Positions 53,194 to 62,903 are shown, counted from the first letter of the stretch. The stretch: 64,000 bases of DNA from JBCCXL01 sp039191605 (GCA_039191605.1 JBCCXL010000021.1:1-64000); one strand, 5' to 3'. Numbers and translations: made by a program. Notes: generated by a model not told the origin, from the sequence alone.

Positions 53194-54645
53194 GTGCTCA
53201 GACGACACTTCCTAAGCCTTCTTGCTCGCTCCGCTAGCTTGCCCCTCGCCCTGCCCTTACTCAATGCCTTCGGGGCGAGAGCTGTAGCTCAATCCTCCTC
53301 TGGGCCTAAAGGCGAAGCGGTCGACGGAGAGGATCTCCTAGTGGTCGTCGGTGCCGGCATGGCTGGGCTGGCCGCCGCCCAGGCGCTGCATCGTGCCGGT
53401 CGCCGAGTGCTCGTCCTCGAAGCCCGAGAGCGCCTCGGCGGGCGCACCTTCACCGCGGACGTCGGGCCCGCTACGGTGGATCTCGGCGGTGCCTGGATCC
53501 ACGGCCCCCGCGGTAACCCCATCGCCAAGTACGCTCGTGCCGAGGGGTTCTCCTATCGCTACCACGAGCTCGGCTTCGACACCCTCTACGACGCCCACAG
53601 CCGCAGCGTGCTGCGGGGCGCCGCGATCGACAACATCATCGAAGAATTCGAGTCCTCCTGGTGGACGGACCTCAAGCTCGCCTTCACCCTCGGCGCTACC
53701 GCCTCCGCGGCGGACGGCATCGACGCCTACCTCGAGGAACTGCTGGAGGAGGACGCGCCCCCGCAGGCTCGACGCCGGGCCCGCTTCACCCTCGAGATGC
53801 TGCTCTCCGGCATTGGCGCCCCCCTTGACCGTCTCTCCTTCGAGCAGCTCTTGACCGGAGATCAAGAGGATCTTGCCGGCGGCGACCAGGTGATCCAGGG
53901 CGGCTACGGCCAGCTCGTGCAGCGCCTCGCCTCGGACCTCGATGTACGCCTCGGAACCCCCATCGCAAGGATCGAGCACGACGACCGAGGCGTGCGCCTC
54001 ACCAGCGCACAGGGTGAGGTCTTCAATGCCACCCACGCCCTGATCACCGTTCCCCTGGGTGTCCTGAAGGCAGACTCCATCGCCTTCTCGCCGGCACTGC
54101 CAGAAGCCAAGCGCGAAGCCATACAGCGCCTCGGCTACGGCTTCTTCGAAAAGGTCGTTCTGGTCTTCGATCGCCCCCATTGGCGATCGACCTTCGGCGA
54201 CAACCTTCTCTACCTCGCCGGCACCGGCAGCGAGCGCCGCTTCCCCTACTTTCTCGACATGAGCGAGCACAGCGGGGCTCCCACTCTCGTCTGCCTCTAC
54301 TCCGGCGCCTTTGCCGAACACGCCCAGCGCACCCAGAGCGAGAGCCAGCTCATCGACGCCACCCTCTCCGTGCTGCGACAGGTCCACGGCGACCGGCTCC
54401 CCGATCCCGTCGCCGCCCACGCCACCGGCTGGGCCGGCGATCCCTTCAGCCTCGGCTCCTACAGCTACCCTGCCCTCGGCTCTAGCAGCGACGACTATCG
54501 CACCCTCGCCCAGCCCGTCGGTCGGCTCCGCTTCGCTGGCGAAGCCACCACCGCCCGCTGGCCCCAAACCGTCCACGGGGCCTTCCACTCGGGCCTGCGA
54601 GAAGCGGAGAGCCTGGGGGCTGACCCCGATCTCCTCACCTCATAG
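53194..54645 (+). CDS. FAD-dependent flavin amine oxidase (monoamine/polyamine oxidase family)
   Basis: The start is GTG 53194, with GAGGAG 5 nt upstream. The 483-residue product has a signal-like N-terminus (LRRHFLSLLARSASLPLALPLL), possibly Tat-type because it opens with paired Arg. The FAD dinucleotide motif is VVVGAGMAGLAAAQALHRAG, followed by LEARERLGGRTFT and DLGGAWIHGPRGNP. The C-terminal FAD contact is RLRFAGEATT. Family members oxidise amines or polyamines with O2, giving aldehyde, ammonia and H2O2. The substrate is unknown. The gene stands alone. Confidence 0.9.
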   Translation: MLRRHFLSLLARSASLPLALPLLNAFGARAVAQSSSGPKGEAVDGEDLLVVVGAGMAGLAAAQALHRAGRRVLVLEARERLGGRTFTADVGPATVDLGGAWIHGPRGNPIAKYARAEGFSYRYHELGFDTLYDAHSRSVLRGAAIDNIIEEFESSWWTDLKLAFTLGATASAADGIDAYLEELLEEDAPPQARRRARFTLEMLLSGIGAPLDRLSFEQLLTGDQEDLAGGDQVIQGGYGQLVQRLASDLDVRLGTPIARIEHDDRGVRLTSAQGEVFNATHALITVPLGVLKADSIAFSPALPEAKREAIQRLGYGFFEKVVLVFDRPHWRSTFGDNLLYLAGTGSERRFPYFLDMSEHSGAPTLVCLYSGAFAEHAQRTQSESQLIDATLSVLRQVHGDRLPDPVAAHATGWAGDPFSLGSYSYPALGSSSDDYRTLAQPVGRLRFAGEATTARWPQTVHGAFHSGLREAESLGADPDLLTS

Positions 54646-54987
54646 CGGGCACAACTCTGCAAGCGGCACCCGAGCAATAGGCCCTCAACAGGCCCCGCGC
54701 CAGAGTAGATCCGCTAGGAACGATTACTGGGGGCGCATCGGCAAGGAAAGCCCTAAGCTCTACCTCCCCAAAAACATCTCCCAAGAACATCTCCTCAACG
54801 AGGCGTCTACCGTTACGCCAAACTGGCTAGCGCTACCCTTTTGCCTGTAATTCTCAATGCTATTCTCATTCTCGACCCTAAGAATTTTTCCATCTCTGCC
54901 ATACCCTGGTGCCCCGGCCGGCCGGGATCGTCGGCACTCCAAAACGGCCGCTAGCTCCGGGTGTTCAGGAGCCTCCAACTCACTCTT
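54646..54987. other. Intergenic region upstream of the kinase gene
   Basis: No gene is supported. The 54840-54900 part is AT-rich compared with the surroundings and may hold the kinase promoter. The 9-mer AACATCTCC occurs twice near 54774-54795. Confidence 0.4.
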
Positions 54988-57378
54988 ATGGACGCCTCCC
55001 TTCCTCAGACTCTCGGTCCCTATCGAATCGAGGCCGAGCTCGGACGCGGCGGAATGGGCGAAGTCTTTGGTGCCTTTGATCCTCGGCTCGATCGAAGAGT
55101 CGCTCTGAAGCGAATTCGATCCTCCTCCGACAGTCTCGATTCGAAGGCCCGCGAGAGATTTCTCCGAGAAGCTCAGGCGGTCGCCCAGCTGAGCCATCCC
55201 TCCATCGTGCAGGTTCACGATCTCCTGGAGCAGGACGATGAGATCTGGCTGGTAATGGAGCTGGTGGAAGGAGCCAATCTGAGCCAGAGGCTGCGCCAGG
55301 GGCCATTGCCGATCCCCGAGGTCCTGCAGCTGGGCCGAGAGATTGCCGCTGGCCTGGATCACGCCCACCGCCAGGGCATCATCCACCGGGATCTCAAGGG
55401 GGAGAACGTGATGGTGACGCCGGAGGGTCACGCAAAGATCCTCGACTTCGGCATCGCCAAGCGCCTTCCTTCCGGCGGTGCAGAGAACCCCGCTACTCCC
55501 CTCACCGCCGACGGCACGGTGGTCGGAACACATCACGCTATGTCGCCGGAGCAGGCGCGGGGTCTCGAGATCGACCATCGTTCGGATCTTTTCTCTCTCG
55601 GCGTGCTGCTCTACGAGATGACCAGCGCCCGGGCTCCCTTCCTCGGCGCCACCCCTCTCGACACCCTCCACCGCATCTGCACTCATCAACCACGGCCTCT
55701 CCAAGGCGTCGTGGCGGAGATTCCCGAGGCGCTGGATCAGCTGGTCGGCCAGCTGCTGCAGAAAGAGCCCGCTCGACGCACTCCGAGCGCCGCCGAGGCG
55801 TCGGCCCGACTGAGCTCCGCGGCATCCGCCGGCGACCTGCGCGGGGACGCCTCCCGGCGGCCCCCGGCAGAGCCAGCCCAGCCGACCCTTCCCGACTCGC
55901 CTCACTTCGCCCTCGCCCGGGAGGTCCATCCATCCACCGAGACTCAAGAGAGCCCCCGCCCTCTTCGCGGCGGGGCCTGGCGATGGCTCCTCCTTGGCTC
56001 CGCTGGAGCAGCCTTCGTCTTCCTCCTGACCCTGCTCCTCAATCCTCCCTGGCTACCCTCCGGGCTTCAGCGCTGGACCTCAGCGCAGGATCCAAACTCG
56101 GAGCAGCACTCCGGGCAGCATTCTGGAAAGGCGGCTGCCGAAGAATCCGCTCTGGTCGCCAACAGCCCACCCCCCGAAACAAATCCCTTCGATCCAGCAG
56201 AGCTATCCGAGCTCTCCATGGCGGAGCTCCATCAGCGAGGGCAACAACACCTAGCCGCCTTCTACCGCCCTGACGACCTCGCCGCCGCCATCGCTCACTT
56301 CGATCAGATCCTCGAGCGGGAGCCGACCTCCTCCGCCGCCTATGCCGGCCTCTCCCGTGCCTTCTGGCACCGCTTCCGGGTCGAAAACACCGATTCCACC
56401 TGGCTGCAGCGAGCGGTGAGCCACGGGCAGCGGGCGGTGGAGCTAGACCCCTACCTCACCCAGGGGAGAGTCTCCCTCGCGCTAGCGCAGATCTACTCCG
56501 GCCGGCTGGAGGAGGCCGAGGAACAAATCGCCCAGGCGGATCGCCTCGACCCTGGCCACGCCGACGTCTACCGCGCCCGCGGCGAGCTCGAGAGCGCCCG
56601 GGACCAGCTCGAGGCCTCCATCGCTACCCTGGGAGAAGCGGTGGAGCTGCGCCCCGAGGACTTCGAGCTTCATGACGTGCTCGGCGTCGTGCTGTGGCGT
56701 CAGGGGGATCTGGAAGCCGCCGCCGAGGTCTTCCAGCGGGCCATCCAGCTGGCTCCCGACTGTGTCCCCACCTACCGCAATCTCGCCGGCGTCTACCACT
56801 TTCTCAACCAGCCCGCGGAGGCCTCCCGCTGGATGCAAAAAGCCCTGGCCATCCGCCCCGACCCCACCCTCTACGGCAGTCTCGGAGTGCTCTATTTCGA
56901 CCAGGGCCTCTACCGAGAATCCGCCGAGGCCTTCGAAGCCGCCATCGACTTTCCCAACGGCGGCAACGACTATCGAATCTGGGCCAACCTCGCCGACGCC
57001 TACCGCTGGGCTCCAGGACGCAAAGACCAGGCCAATGGCGCCTATAAGCGCGCCATCGACCTATTGAAGAACAAGGGCATTGCGGACGCTGAAGAGCGCA
57101 GTCGCCTCGCCCTGATGCTGGCGAAGAGGGGCGATCGAGAACAGGCCCTCGCAGAGCTCGGCGCCTTCTCGGAGGTCGAGGTGCAAGGGCCTTCGATCTC
57201 CTACCGACTCGCCGTCGCTTGGGAAATCCTCGGGAAGCGCCAGCAGGCTCTCGATCAGCTCGAGAAGGCCCTCCAACAAGGTTTGCCCAGGGATATACCT
57301 CAGAAGGACCCGGAGCTCTTGGCGCTGCGGTCCGACGCCAGCTATCACCATACGGTCTCTACGCCTTCCCCCGAGTGA
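54988..57378 (+). CDS. Transmembrane Ser/Thr protein kinase with TPR domain
   Basis: ATG 54988 is taken as start, giving 796 residues; a GTG at 54961 is possible, and neither has an ideal ribosome-binding site. The kinase domain (about 10-275) has GRGGMGEVF, the Lys in VALKRI, HRDLKGEN and DFGIAK, all intact, with an APE-like MSPEQ. A Pro-rich linker leads to one TM helix (about 333-352). The C-terminal half holds TPR-like helical repeats (about 415-770) on the other side of the membrane. Such kinases sense external signals through the TPR part. No substrate or phosphatase gene is adjacent. Confidence 0.93.
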   Translation: MDASLPQTLGPYRIEAELGRGGMGEVFGAFDPRLDRRVALKRIRSSSDSLDSKARERFLREAQAVAQLSHPSIVQVHDLLEQDDEIWLVMELVEGANLSQRLRQGPLPIPEVLQLGREIAAGLDHAHRQGIIHRDLKGENVMVTPEGHAKILDFGIAKRLPSGGAENPATPLTADGTVVGTHHAMSPEQARGLEIDHRSDLFSLGVLLYEMTSARAPFLGATPLDTLHRICTHQPRPLQGVVAEIPEALDQLVGQLLQKEPARRTPSAAEASARLSSAASAGDLRGDASRRPPAEPAQPTLPDSPHFALAREVHPSTETQESPRPLRGGAWRWLLLGSAGAAFVFLLTLLLNPPWLPSGLQRWTSAQDPNSEQHSGQHSGKAAAEESALVANSPPPETNPFDPAELSELSMAELHQRGQQHLAAFYRPDDLAAAIAHFDQILEREPTSSAAYAGLSRAFWHRFRVENTDSTWLQRAVSHGQRAVELDPYLTQGRVSLALAQIYSGRLEEAEEQIAQADRLDPGHADVYRARGELESARDQLEASIATLGEAVELRPEDFELHDVLGVVLWRQGDLEAAAEVFQRAIQLAPDCVPTYRNLAGVYHFLNQPAEASRWMQKALAIRPDPTLYGSLGVLYFDQGLYRESAEAFEAAIDFPNGGNDYRIWANLADAYRWAPGRKDQANGAYKRAIDLLKNKGIADAEERSRLALMLAKRGDREQALAELGAFSEVEVQGPSISYRLAVAWEILGKRQQALDQLEKALQQGLPRDIPQKDPELLALRSDASYHHTVSTPSPE

Positions 57379-57434
57379 CTCGGCACCCAAGAACCAGAAT
57401 GCCCCCCGCCCCCCCGATCTATCGAGGGTGGCCC

Positions 57435-57986
57435 CTACGCCGGAGAGACGATCCACTCCGGATCAGTACTGTAATTGCGGGCCATATTGTCGACCTTCGC
57501 CATCACTGAATACGTGGCGGCATAGCGTCCTGGGTATTTGATGTTCAGGTAGTTCTGGCCTCCGAACTGGGCTTGGTAGGCGCAGATCGGCGTGCCGAAA
57601 TAAAGGCTTTCATAACCATCAAGAGGGATAAAGTCCATCGTATGAGTGTGATCTTCGAAGGGGCTATGGGTCGTTTGGTTCACTGAAGCCCGATAAAAAT
57701 TCGCCGTAAAGGAAGACAGTGACACCTGAGAGATGGATTCACAATCCAGAATAGGGTCCGTACCGTAGGAAGGTTCATCCCCGAAGACACTCGCGATATC
57801 AAAAACCAGAACATTAAAGCTCACGGCATCACCTTCAATGAGGTGGAAGTAATACTCTTTATTGGATCCGGTCGAGATTCCATGAGCCATGGGAAAGAAC
57901 TGCCTTGTTCCTTTGTGAACGAGCGCAGCTTTTTTGTCCAGGAGTAGGTCGATTTCATAAAGGGTAGATGATGCAGATTGAGCCAT
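57435..57986 (-). CDS. Hypothetical protein, possibly AidA/PixA-like
   Basis: ATG 57986 is chosen because GAGGAGG lies 8 nt upstream; the product has 183 residues with no signal peptide or TM segment. It looks like a single beta-rich domain: TLYEIDLLLDKKAALVH near the start, EYYFHLIEGDAVSFNVLVFD in the middle and YSVMAKVDNMARNYSTDPEW at the end. The overall pattern recalls small inclusion-body proteins of the AidA/PixA group, but the match is weak. Its region is visibly less GC-rich than the rest of the window, which could reflect transfer or high expression. It is divergent from the sigma-54 activator gene. Confidence 0.6.
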   Translation of the reverse strand: MAQSASSTLYEIDLLLDKKAALVHKGTRQFFPMAHGISTGSNKEYYFHLIEGDAVSFNVLVFDIASVFGDEPSYGTDPILDCESISQVSLSSFTANFYRASVNQTTHSPFEDHTHTMDFIPLDGYESLYFGTPICAYQAQFGGQNYLNIKYPGRYAATYSVMAKVDNMARNYSTDPEWIVSPA

Positions 57987-58273
57987 CGCGCTGTCCTCCT
58001 CGAGAGTGAATCGATAATCACCCGGAGCCATCCGCTCGGCCAGTAGCCACCTTCGATACCTCCGGTCATCGAGATGCTCGGTAGAGCGAGCAACTCGCGC
58101 CTTATTTAAGACTTATCCAGAAACATTGAATTCGCTACACCACGATATAATCAGATCTTAGAATTTCCAATAGCAGCCACTCGGAGCTGACTTCTTCGAG
58201 AAGCCCTACACCGTCGAGAAACGCAAGAGCGCGTCCTACGCGCAGCGAGCCTATTGGCGCGAACCCTTGTTGC

Positions 58274-59920
58274 TTGAGGACCGCTTCCTTGGCACCGGAC
58301 CCGAAACCTATCCAAGATCTCAACGCCGCGACCGAAAGCGCTACCGGAAGCTCCCTCTCCGCGACTCAATCTCTGCTGCCGGCGCTCACGATCCTCGCCC
58401 ACCCAGACCCTCGCCGTACCGGTGAGCGTTCTCTGCTTCCCATTCCCGCGGAGAGATCTCAGCCATCTGTCCTTTCTCGACTGGAGCCGCTCTTCGCCCA
58501 GCCCGGAGTGGCTCAAAACCAGCCTCTCACTACTCCCTACCTCAGTCGCTCACCCCTTCACCTCTACTTCGAATCGGAATCTACCCAGGCTCTTTCTCTG
58601 CGTCTCGATCAGAGCCAGACCTCCACAAAGGTTGCCCTCGAGGGACAAAGGCTCGGTGAGCCTATCGTTGAGATCCCCGCCGCGGATCTACAGCGAGGCG
58701 TCGTCCTCAGTCTGTCTCATCGCATCGTCCTGATGCTGCATCTGGCGGACCCCTTAGCCCCTCGCGACCTCCCCTCCTTTGGCTTGATCGGCGATAGCGA
58801 TTCGATGCTCGCCGTCCGGGGAGAGATCCAGCAGCTGGCGCCGCTCTCTCATTCCGTGTTGATTCGGGGCGAGACCGGCACCGGCAAGGAGCTCGTCGCC
58901 AAAGCCCTTCATCGTGCGAGCCCTCGCTCCGCCAAGCCCTGGGTCGCCCTCAACATGGCGGCGATCCCCCCCACCCTCGCCGCCGCGGAGCTCTTCGGCA
59001 GCGTCAAGGGCGCCTTCACCGGCGCCACCCAGAATCGCCGAGGAGCCTTCCAGCAGGCGCACCAGGGAACCCTCTTTCTCGACGAGATCGGCGAAGCGCC
59101 GGAGGAGATCCAGGCGCTGCTGCTACGGACCCTGGAGACCGGAATGATTCAGCCGGTGGGCTCGGATCGAAGCGTCTCCGTCGATGTTCGACTGATCACG
59201 GCGACGGACCTGGACCTCGAATCCGCCATTCCCGAAGGCCGCTTCCGGGCTCCCCTGCTGCATCGCATCGCGAGCCACGAAGTTCATCTCCCAGCCCTCA
59301 GGCAGCGGAGAGAAGACCTCGGCCGACTCTTCCTCTTCTTTCTCCAAGAAGAGCTTGTCGATCTTCACGGCTCGAAGACTCTCAGCCCAGACCTCGACTC
59401 CTGGCCTCTGGCGGAAATCCTTGGCGAGCTCGCTCTGCGCCCGTGGCCCGGCAACGTTCGCCAGCTGCGGAATGCAGCCCGTCGCCTCGCGGTCCTCGGG
59501 CCCAAGGCCCCGCAGGCTCAGCTCGCTCGCTGGTTCCACTCCGTCGGACAAGACACGATCCAGGCGATCGCTGGCGCAGGCTCATCGAAGGAAGCACAAC
59601 GCGATCCGCCGGAAGGCACGAATCAAGCTCCACCATCACCCTCTCAGCCTCGCGACATCTCCGATTCTCACTTGATGAATGTGCTTCGATCCTGCGCCTA
59701 CCGGGTTCAGGACGCAGCACGGAAATTAGGCATCTCGCGCGGTGCGGTCTATCAGCTCATCGACCGTCATCCAGATCTGCGCAAGGCCTCGGATCTCAGC
59801 CGCGAAATGATTGCCGAAGCTCTCGATGTGTGCGAGAGCGACCTCGACGCGATGGTCGAATACTTGAGGGTCTCAGCACCGGCTCTGCGGCGCCAAATGA
59901 AGCAGCTAGGCTTCGATTGA
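58274..59920 (+). CDS. Sigma-54-dependent activator with FHA-like N-terminus and double HTH C-terminus
   Basis: The frame opens at TTG 58274 and gives 548 residues; the start is uncertain because no ATG is in the right place. An FHA-like domain (about 35-155; LTILAHPDPRRTGERSLLP and LSRSPLHLYF) precedes the AAA+ domain (about 170-395). The AAA+ domain has Walker A GETGTGKE, sigma-54 contact GAFTGA (about 246-251), Walker B LFLDEIGE and RPWPGNVRQLR. The C-terminus holds a Fis-type HTH (LMNVLRSCAYRVQDAARKLG) and then a second HTH-like segment. It lacks a receiver domain, so it may respond to phosphopeptides through the FHA part. A paralogue lies at 63487. Confidence 0.9.
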   Translation: MRTASLAPDPKPIQDLNAATESATGSSLSATQSLLPALTILAHPDPRRTGERSLLPIPAERSQPSVLSRLEPLFAQPGVAQNQPLTTPYLSRSPLHLYFESESTQALSLRLDQSQTSTKVALEGQRLGEPIVEIPAADLQRGVVLSLSHRIVLMLHLADPLAPRDLPSFGLIGDSDSMLAVRGEIQQLAPLSHSVLIRGETGTGKELVAKALHRASPRSAKPWVALNMAAIPPTLAAAELFGSVKGAFTGATQNRRGAFQQAHQGTLFLDEIGEAPEEIQALLLRTLETGMIQPVGSDRSVSVDVRLITATDLDLESAIPEGRFRAPLLHRIASHEVHLPALRQRREDLGRLFLFFLQEELVDLHGSKTLSPDLDSWPLAEILGELALRPWPGNVRQLRNAARRLAVLGPKAPQAQLARWFHSVGQDTIQAIAGAGSSKEAQRDPPEGTNQAPPSPSQPRDISDSHLMNVLRSCAYRVQDAARKLGISRGAVYQLIDRHPDLRKASDLSREMIAEALDVCESDLDAMVEYLRVSAPALRRQMKQLGFD

Positions 59921-59997
59921 GACCTCCTCCTGGCTGATCAAAAAAGCCTCTGATTTCCTAGTCCGCCGCGTCTCTCAATCCGCCGCGCTGATTCCAG

Positions 59998-60054
59998 CGC
60001 CCAGCCCTACTCCGCTGGCCCATCAAGGCCAGAGGGTTAGGGCTGGGCGGTTTT
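59998..60054. terminator. Bidirectional terminator between the activator and cupin genes
   Basis: CGCCCAGCCCTA (59998-60009) and TAGGGCTGGGCG (60038-60049) make a perfect 12-bp stem, with an inner TGGCC/GGCCA stem in the loop. GTTTT follows on the plus side. It lies 78 bp after the activator stop and 31 bp before the cupin gene's 3' end, so it can serve both convergent genes. Confidence 0.85.
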
Positions 60055-60079
60055 CGATGCAGGGTCTGCGAATTTTCAC

Positions 60080-60520
60080 CTATCCCGCAGCTTGATCGAA
60101 TTCGTCTACGACGATGACGAAATCCTGGTTATTGAACACCGACAGATACCGAGACGTCCCGTGCTCCCAGGTGTCGTCCACCTTATGGACCCAGGCCTGC
60201 GGAATCAAAACGACGTCGCCGGCCACCAGGCGATAACTCTCCGCAAAGCGGGGCTGGTCTCCTCCAGGGATCGCTGAGCCCAAGAGATGCACCGTGATCT
60301 CTCCCTCCAAGAGGAGCAGGAACTCGTCGTTCGCGGTGTGGTGGTGATGGGGACTAGTACCTTCCAGGACGCTCCACCCGAAGAAGACTAAGGGGTCTCG
60401 GTAACCTTCGGGCTTATCGAGGTTTGGTGCGAGGTGGTTCCCTCGGCGGAAGAAGGCCGGCGCCTTCTCCCCCAGCACGTTGCGATAGAACAAGGTTGGC
60501 GAGTAATTGGGGTGACTCAT
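60080..60520 (-). CDS. Cupin-domain protein
   Basis: The product has 146 residues. The cupin metal site is clear: SPHHHHTANDEFLLLLEGE gives the His and Glu ligands of motif 1, and GDVVLIPQAWVHKV is motif 2. No signal peptide is present. Single-domain cupins act as small dioxygenases, isomerases or sensors, and the role here is unknown. GGAG lies 9 nt before the ATG. The gene is divergent from the unrecognised gene at 61012 and shares its long upstream region. Confidence 0.8.
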   Translation of the reverse strand: MSHPNYSPTLFYRNVLGEKAPAFFRRGNHLAPNLDKPEGYRDPLVFFGWSVLEGTSPHHHHTANDEFLLLLEGEITVHLLGSAIPGGDQPRFAESYRLVAGDVVLIPQAWVHKVDDTWEHGTSRYLSVFNNQDFVIVVDEFDQAAG

Positions 60521-60772
60521 GATTCATGACTCCTTTGCAGTGCATTGATCGAAGTTCATCGGAATTTTTCCCCATGAAAGCCGATCAGATTTGTGATACA
60601 TCACCCTGATTCAGCACTAAACATGCCAACCCCACGCCTCGATTCGGAGATGCTCTGCCGCGCAGCTTCTCCGCTCAATTCGGTAGCCTAATAAACCCTT
60701 GCTCCAAGGTGCACCAGCCAAGCTTTCGAGCTTGTAGCGTGGGGCGGCTATCAAAACCAAGGGCAATCGATT

Positions 60773-60793
60773 CTGACGTCAGCCTGACGTCAG
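60773..60793. promoter_or_regulatory. Tandem palindromes, candidate activator-binding site
   Basis: CTGACGTCAG occurs twice, at 60773-60782 and 60784-60793. Each is a perfect 10-bp palindrome, and their centres are 11 bp apart, one helical turn. They lie about 93 bp upstream of a -24/-12 promoter, the usual distance for sigma-54 enhancers, and between two divergent genes. A CAAGCTTTCGAGCTTG hairpin at 60719-60734 is close by. Confidence 0.7.
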
Positions 60794-60843
60794 AAAACAT
60801 CGAAGTATCACGCCCAACATAGCCAAGAAGGCCTCAACGATGT

Positions 60844-60865
60844 TGTTGCGCAAGGTTTCGCAACA
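60844..60865. promoter_or_regulatory. Inverted repeat next to the sigma-54 promoter
   Basis: TGTTGCG (60844-60850) and CGCAACA (60859-60865) form perfect 7-bp arms around an 8-bp centre, 21 bp before the -24 element. This could be a further binding site for an activator or repressor. Confidence 0.5.
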
Positions 60866-60885
60866 GATATCAGCCAATTGCGAAC

Positions 60886-60901
60886 TGGCACCAACCTTGC
60901 T
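60886..60901 (+). promoter_or_regulatory. Sigma-54 (-24/-12) promoter
   Basis: TGGCACCAACCTTGCT matches the consensus TGGCAC-N5-TTGCW exactly, with the invariant GG and GC 10 nt apart. It would give a leader of about 100 nt before ATG 61012. Two sigma-54 activator genes flank this block, at 58274 and 63487. Confidence 0.85.
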
Positions 60902-61011
60902 AATTCACTGAGCCAGTCTCGAAACCACGCCCGGCAAAATGATCGATCGAGCCGACCAAAAGAATCCACAATTCCCGACCTAGGGAAGACCACTTTTCTA
61001 AAGGAAACGCC

Positions 61012-62103
61012 ATGTCAAAACTAGCTCCATACGACACCTATAAATATGACTTCATCAACGCGCGAGGCATCCTGACCCGCGAAAACGTTGAGAGCATCAT
61101 CAATGAAGCTGGCTATCACGCCAACAACTACACCATCACCGAGCGCTCGACTGACAAGGGTTTCCTGGCCGAGGGGAGCCCAGTAATGGCCCTAACCTCT
61201 CTTCGCAACGCCGCCAAGCGGCTGAAGATCGCGGTGGAGATCACCTCACCCAATGACTACGGTGACGGCGACAGGACCCCCTATCCCCCCGACGGCAACC
61301 TCGCCGATGAGTACACCATTTACCTACAGAACGAGTCGGAGTCGACCCAGGTGTTCTGGTTCTTCCTTGAGCGTCCCGAAGAGCTCATCTCTGACCCCCT
61401 GGTGTACGCGAACTCCGACATCCACCTCGCCGTCTCGCCCCATTCTCCTTCCGTCGACACCTTCACCGTTCCCGTGCAGTACCTTGTCGGTGCCGGAGCC
61501 GGCAACAACGCCGTCGGCCTCGATGTGAGAATCGACTCGACGATCATCGAGAAAGCTCACCTTGGAGAAGAGTTCTCCGCGGTCTACGCCGATGTGCCGC
61601 CGAACCAGGGCCCAACGTTGAGCCGCACCGGGACCGGTGCGGGGGAGAACAGCCTCTCCATCAGCTCAAATCCCTTCGATCAGGCGAATAACGAGGCCAA
61701 CGGCTGGTACAGCAATATGTCCTTCGGCATCCAGACCGCCCAGGGCTTCGCGGGCATGACCTGGTCTCCGAATCCCAACCAGCGGCGGACCCTCACCCCG
61801 ACCCTGACCTTCTACGTCGCCGTGGGCGAATTCGGCCAGAACAGGCTCGCCTCCTGGACGACGGTCTCCATCGACAGCGCCGAGCTGGTGGTGCCGCGAG
61901 ACTTCGCTCAGCGGAAGGCGACCGTCACCTACACCTCTCGGGGTCAGTGGGTCGTCACCCCGGGAGCTCCCAGCCTGGCGGATTCTATCGGCGGCTCCGC
62001 CGGCGGATCCCTCGGCAACCTGATCGAGTCTCAGCGTTTGCTGGCCCAGGCTCAATCGAATTTGCTCTCTCTCTCGACAGGCTACGCCGAGAGGCAAGAC
62101 TGA
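61012..62103 (+). CDS. Unrecognised protein under sigma-54 promoter control
   Basis: The product has 363 residues; GGAAACGCC precedes the ATG. There is no signal peptide or TM segment. The N-terminal 70 residues (KLAPYDTYKYDFINARGILTR start) look helical. The rest is beta-rich with Asn, Ser and Thr in excess, including YTIYLQNESESTQVFWFF and GWYSNMSFGIQTAQGFAGMT. It ends in a Gly/Ser and Gln-rich tail. I know no family for it. The gene at 62208 encodes a shorter relative of residues 100-330. By its promoter it should be made under a specific signal, perhaps in large amounts. Confidence 0.75.
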   Translation: MSKLAPYDTYKYDFINARGILTRENVESIINEAGYHANNYTITERSTDKGFLAEGSPVMALTSLRNAAKRLKIAVEITSPNDYGDGDRTPYPPDGNLADEYTIYLQNESESTQVFWFFLERPEELISDPLVYANSDIHLAVSPHSPSVDTFTVPVQYLVGAGAGNNAVGLDVRIDSTIIEKAHLGEEFSAVYADVPPNQGPTLSRTGTGAGENSLSISSNPFDQANNEANGWYSNMSFGIQTAQGFAGMTWSPNPNQRRTLTPTLTFYVAVGEFGQNRLASWTTVSIDSAELVVPRDFAQRKATVTYTSRGQWVVTPGAPSLADSIGGSAGGSLGNLIESQRLLAQAQSNLLSLSTGYAERQD

Positions 62104-62207
62104 TCACTAAGACACCAGGCGCGTTCCGGCTCGCTCTTTCAAGAGCCCAGCACCGCCTGGTGTCTCCCTTTCCCTACCCCGTCAAATTCAGCTCTTGCTC
62201 CCTACCC

Positions 62208-62903
62208 ATGGCTGCCGAGTATCAAATCTTTCTGGTCAACGAGTCCGTCCGTCCGCAGGTGTTCTCGTGCTTCCTCCAGCCGCCGGCGGAGCTGCTCGGT
62301 GACGTGGAGGTCTACGCCAACTCCGGAGTCTCGCTCCTGGTGGAGCCAAACTCTCCATCGATGGATGCTTTCACCCTCTACGATCAATATTTGCTCGGAG
62401 CCGGAAGTAGCCGCGCCGCCGTCGAGCCCCGAGCGATCCTTCGTTCCACCATCGAGCTTCCGGCCTCCCTACGCAATCGATTCCTTGCCACCTTCGCCGA
62501 GATACCTCCACCCCAAAACCCTCTCCTCGACCTTCTCGGGAATGGAGCCGGAAGCCAGCGGATCCGGGTTCGAACCAACGCCTACGATCAGGAAGAGAAC
62601 CACGCCCACGGGTGGTTTGAGCATCTCTCCTTCGGCATCTCAACTCACCAGGGGTTCTCCGGCGTAACTTGGTCTCCAACCCCCCGAGAGCGTTGGACCT
62701 TCACCCCTTCCCCAGCAGTTCATCTCGTCGCCGGGGACCTGCTGCCTAACCAGCTGATCCCCTGGCAGGAGATCGCCGGCAACAGCGGCGTTGTCAGCAT
62801 CCCCGATTCCTTTTCGCTGCGAAAAGCTACAGCGACCTATTCCTCCCGTGGACTATGGGAGATCTCCCCCGGGGCTCCCCGCAGCGGCCAGGACATTCTT
62901 TAA
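62208..62903 (+). CDS. Unrecognised protein, paralogue of the preceding gene
   Basis: The start at ATG 62208 gives 231 residues; no ribosome-binding site is evident, and the frame is open further upstream, so the start is uncertain. It aligns with residues 100-330 of the preceding protein: QIFLVNESVRPQVFSCFLQPP with QNESESTQVFWFFLERP, GWFEHLSFGISTHQGFSGVTW with GWYSNMSFGIQTAQGFAGMTW, and RKATATYSSRGLWEISPGAP with RKATVTYTSRGQWVVTPGAP. It lacks the helical N-terminus and the tail. It lies 104 bp downstream and probably shares the transcript. Confidence 0.75.
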   Translation: MAAEYQIFLVNESVRPQVFSCFLQPPAELLGDVEVYANSGVSLLVEPNSPSMDAFTLYDQYLLGAGSSRAAVEPRAILRSTIELPASLRNRFLATFAEIPPPQNPLLDLLGNGAGSQRIRVRTNAYDQEENHAHGWFEHLSFGISTHQGFSGVTWSPTPRERWTFTPSPAVHLVAGDLLPNQLIPWQEIAGNSGVVSIPDSFSLRKATATYSSRGLWEISPGAPRSGQDIL

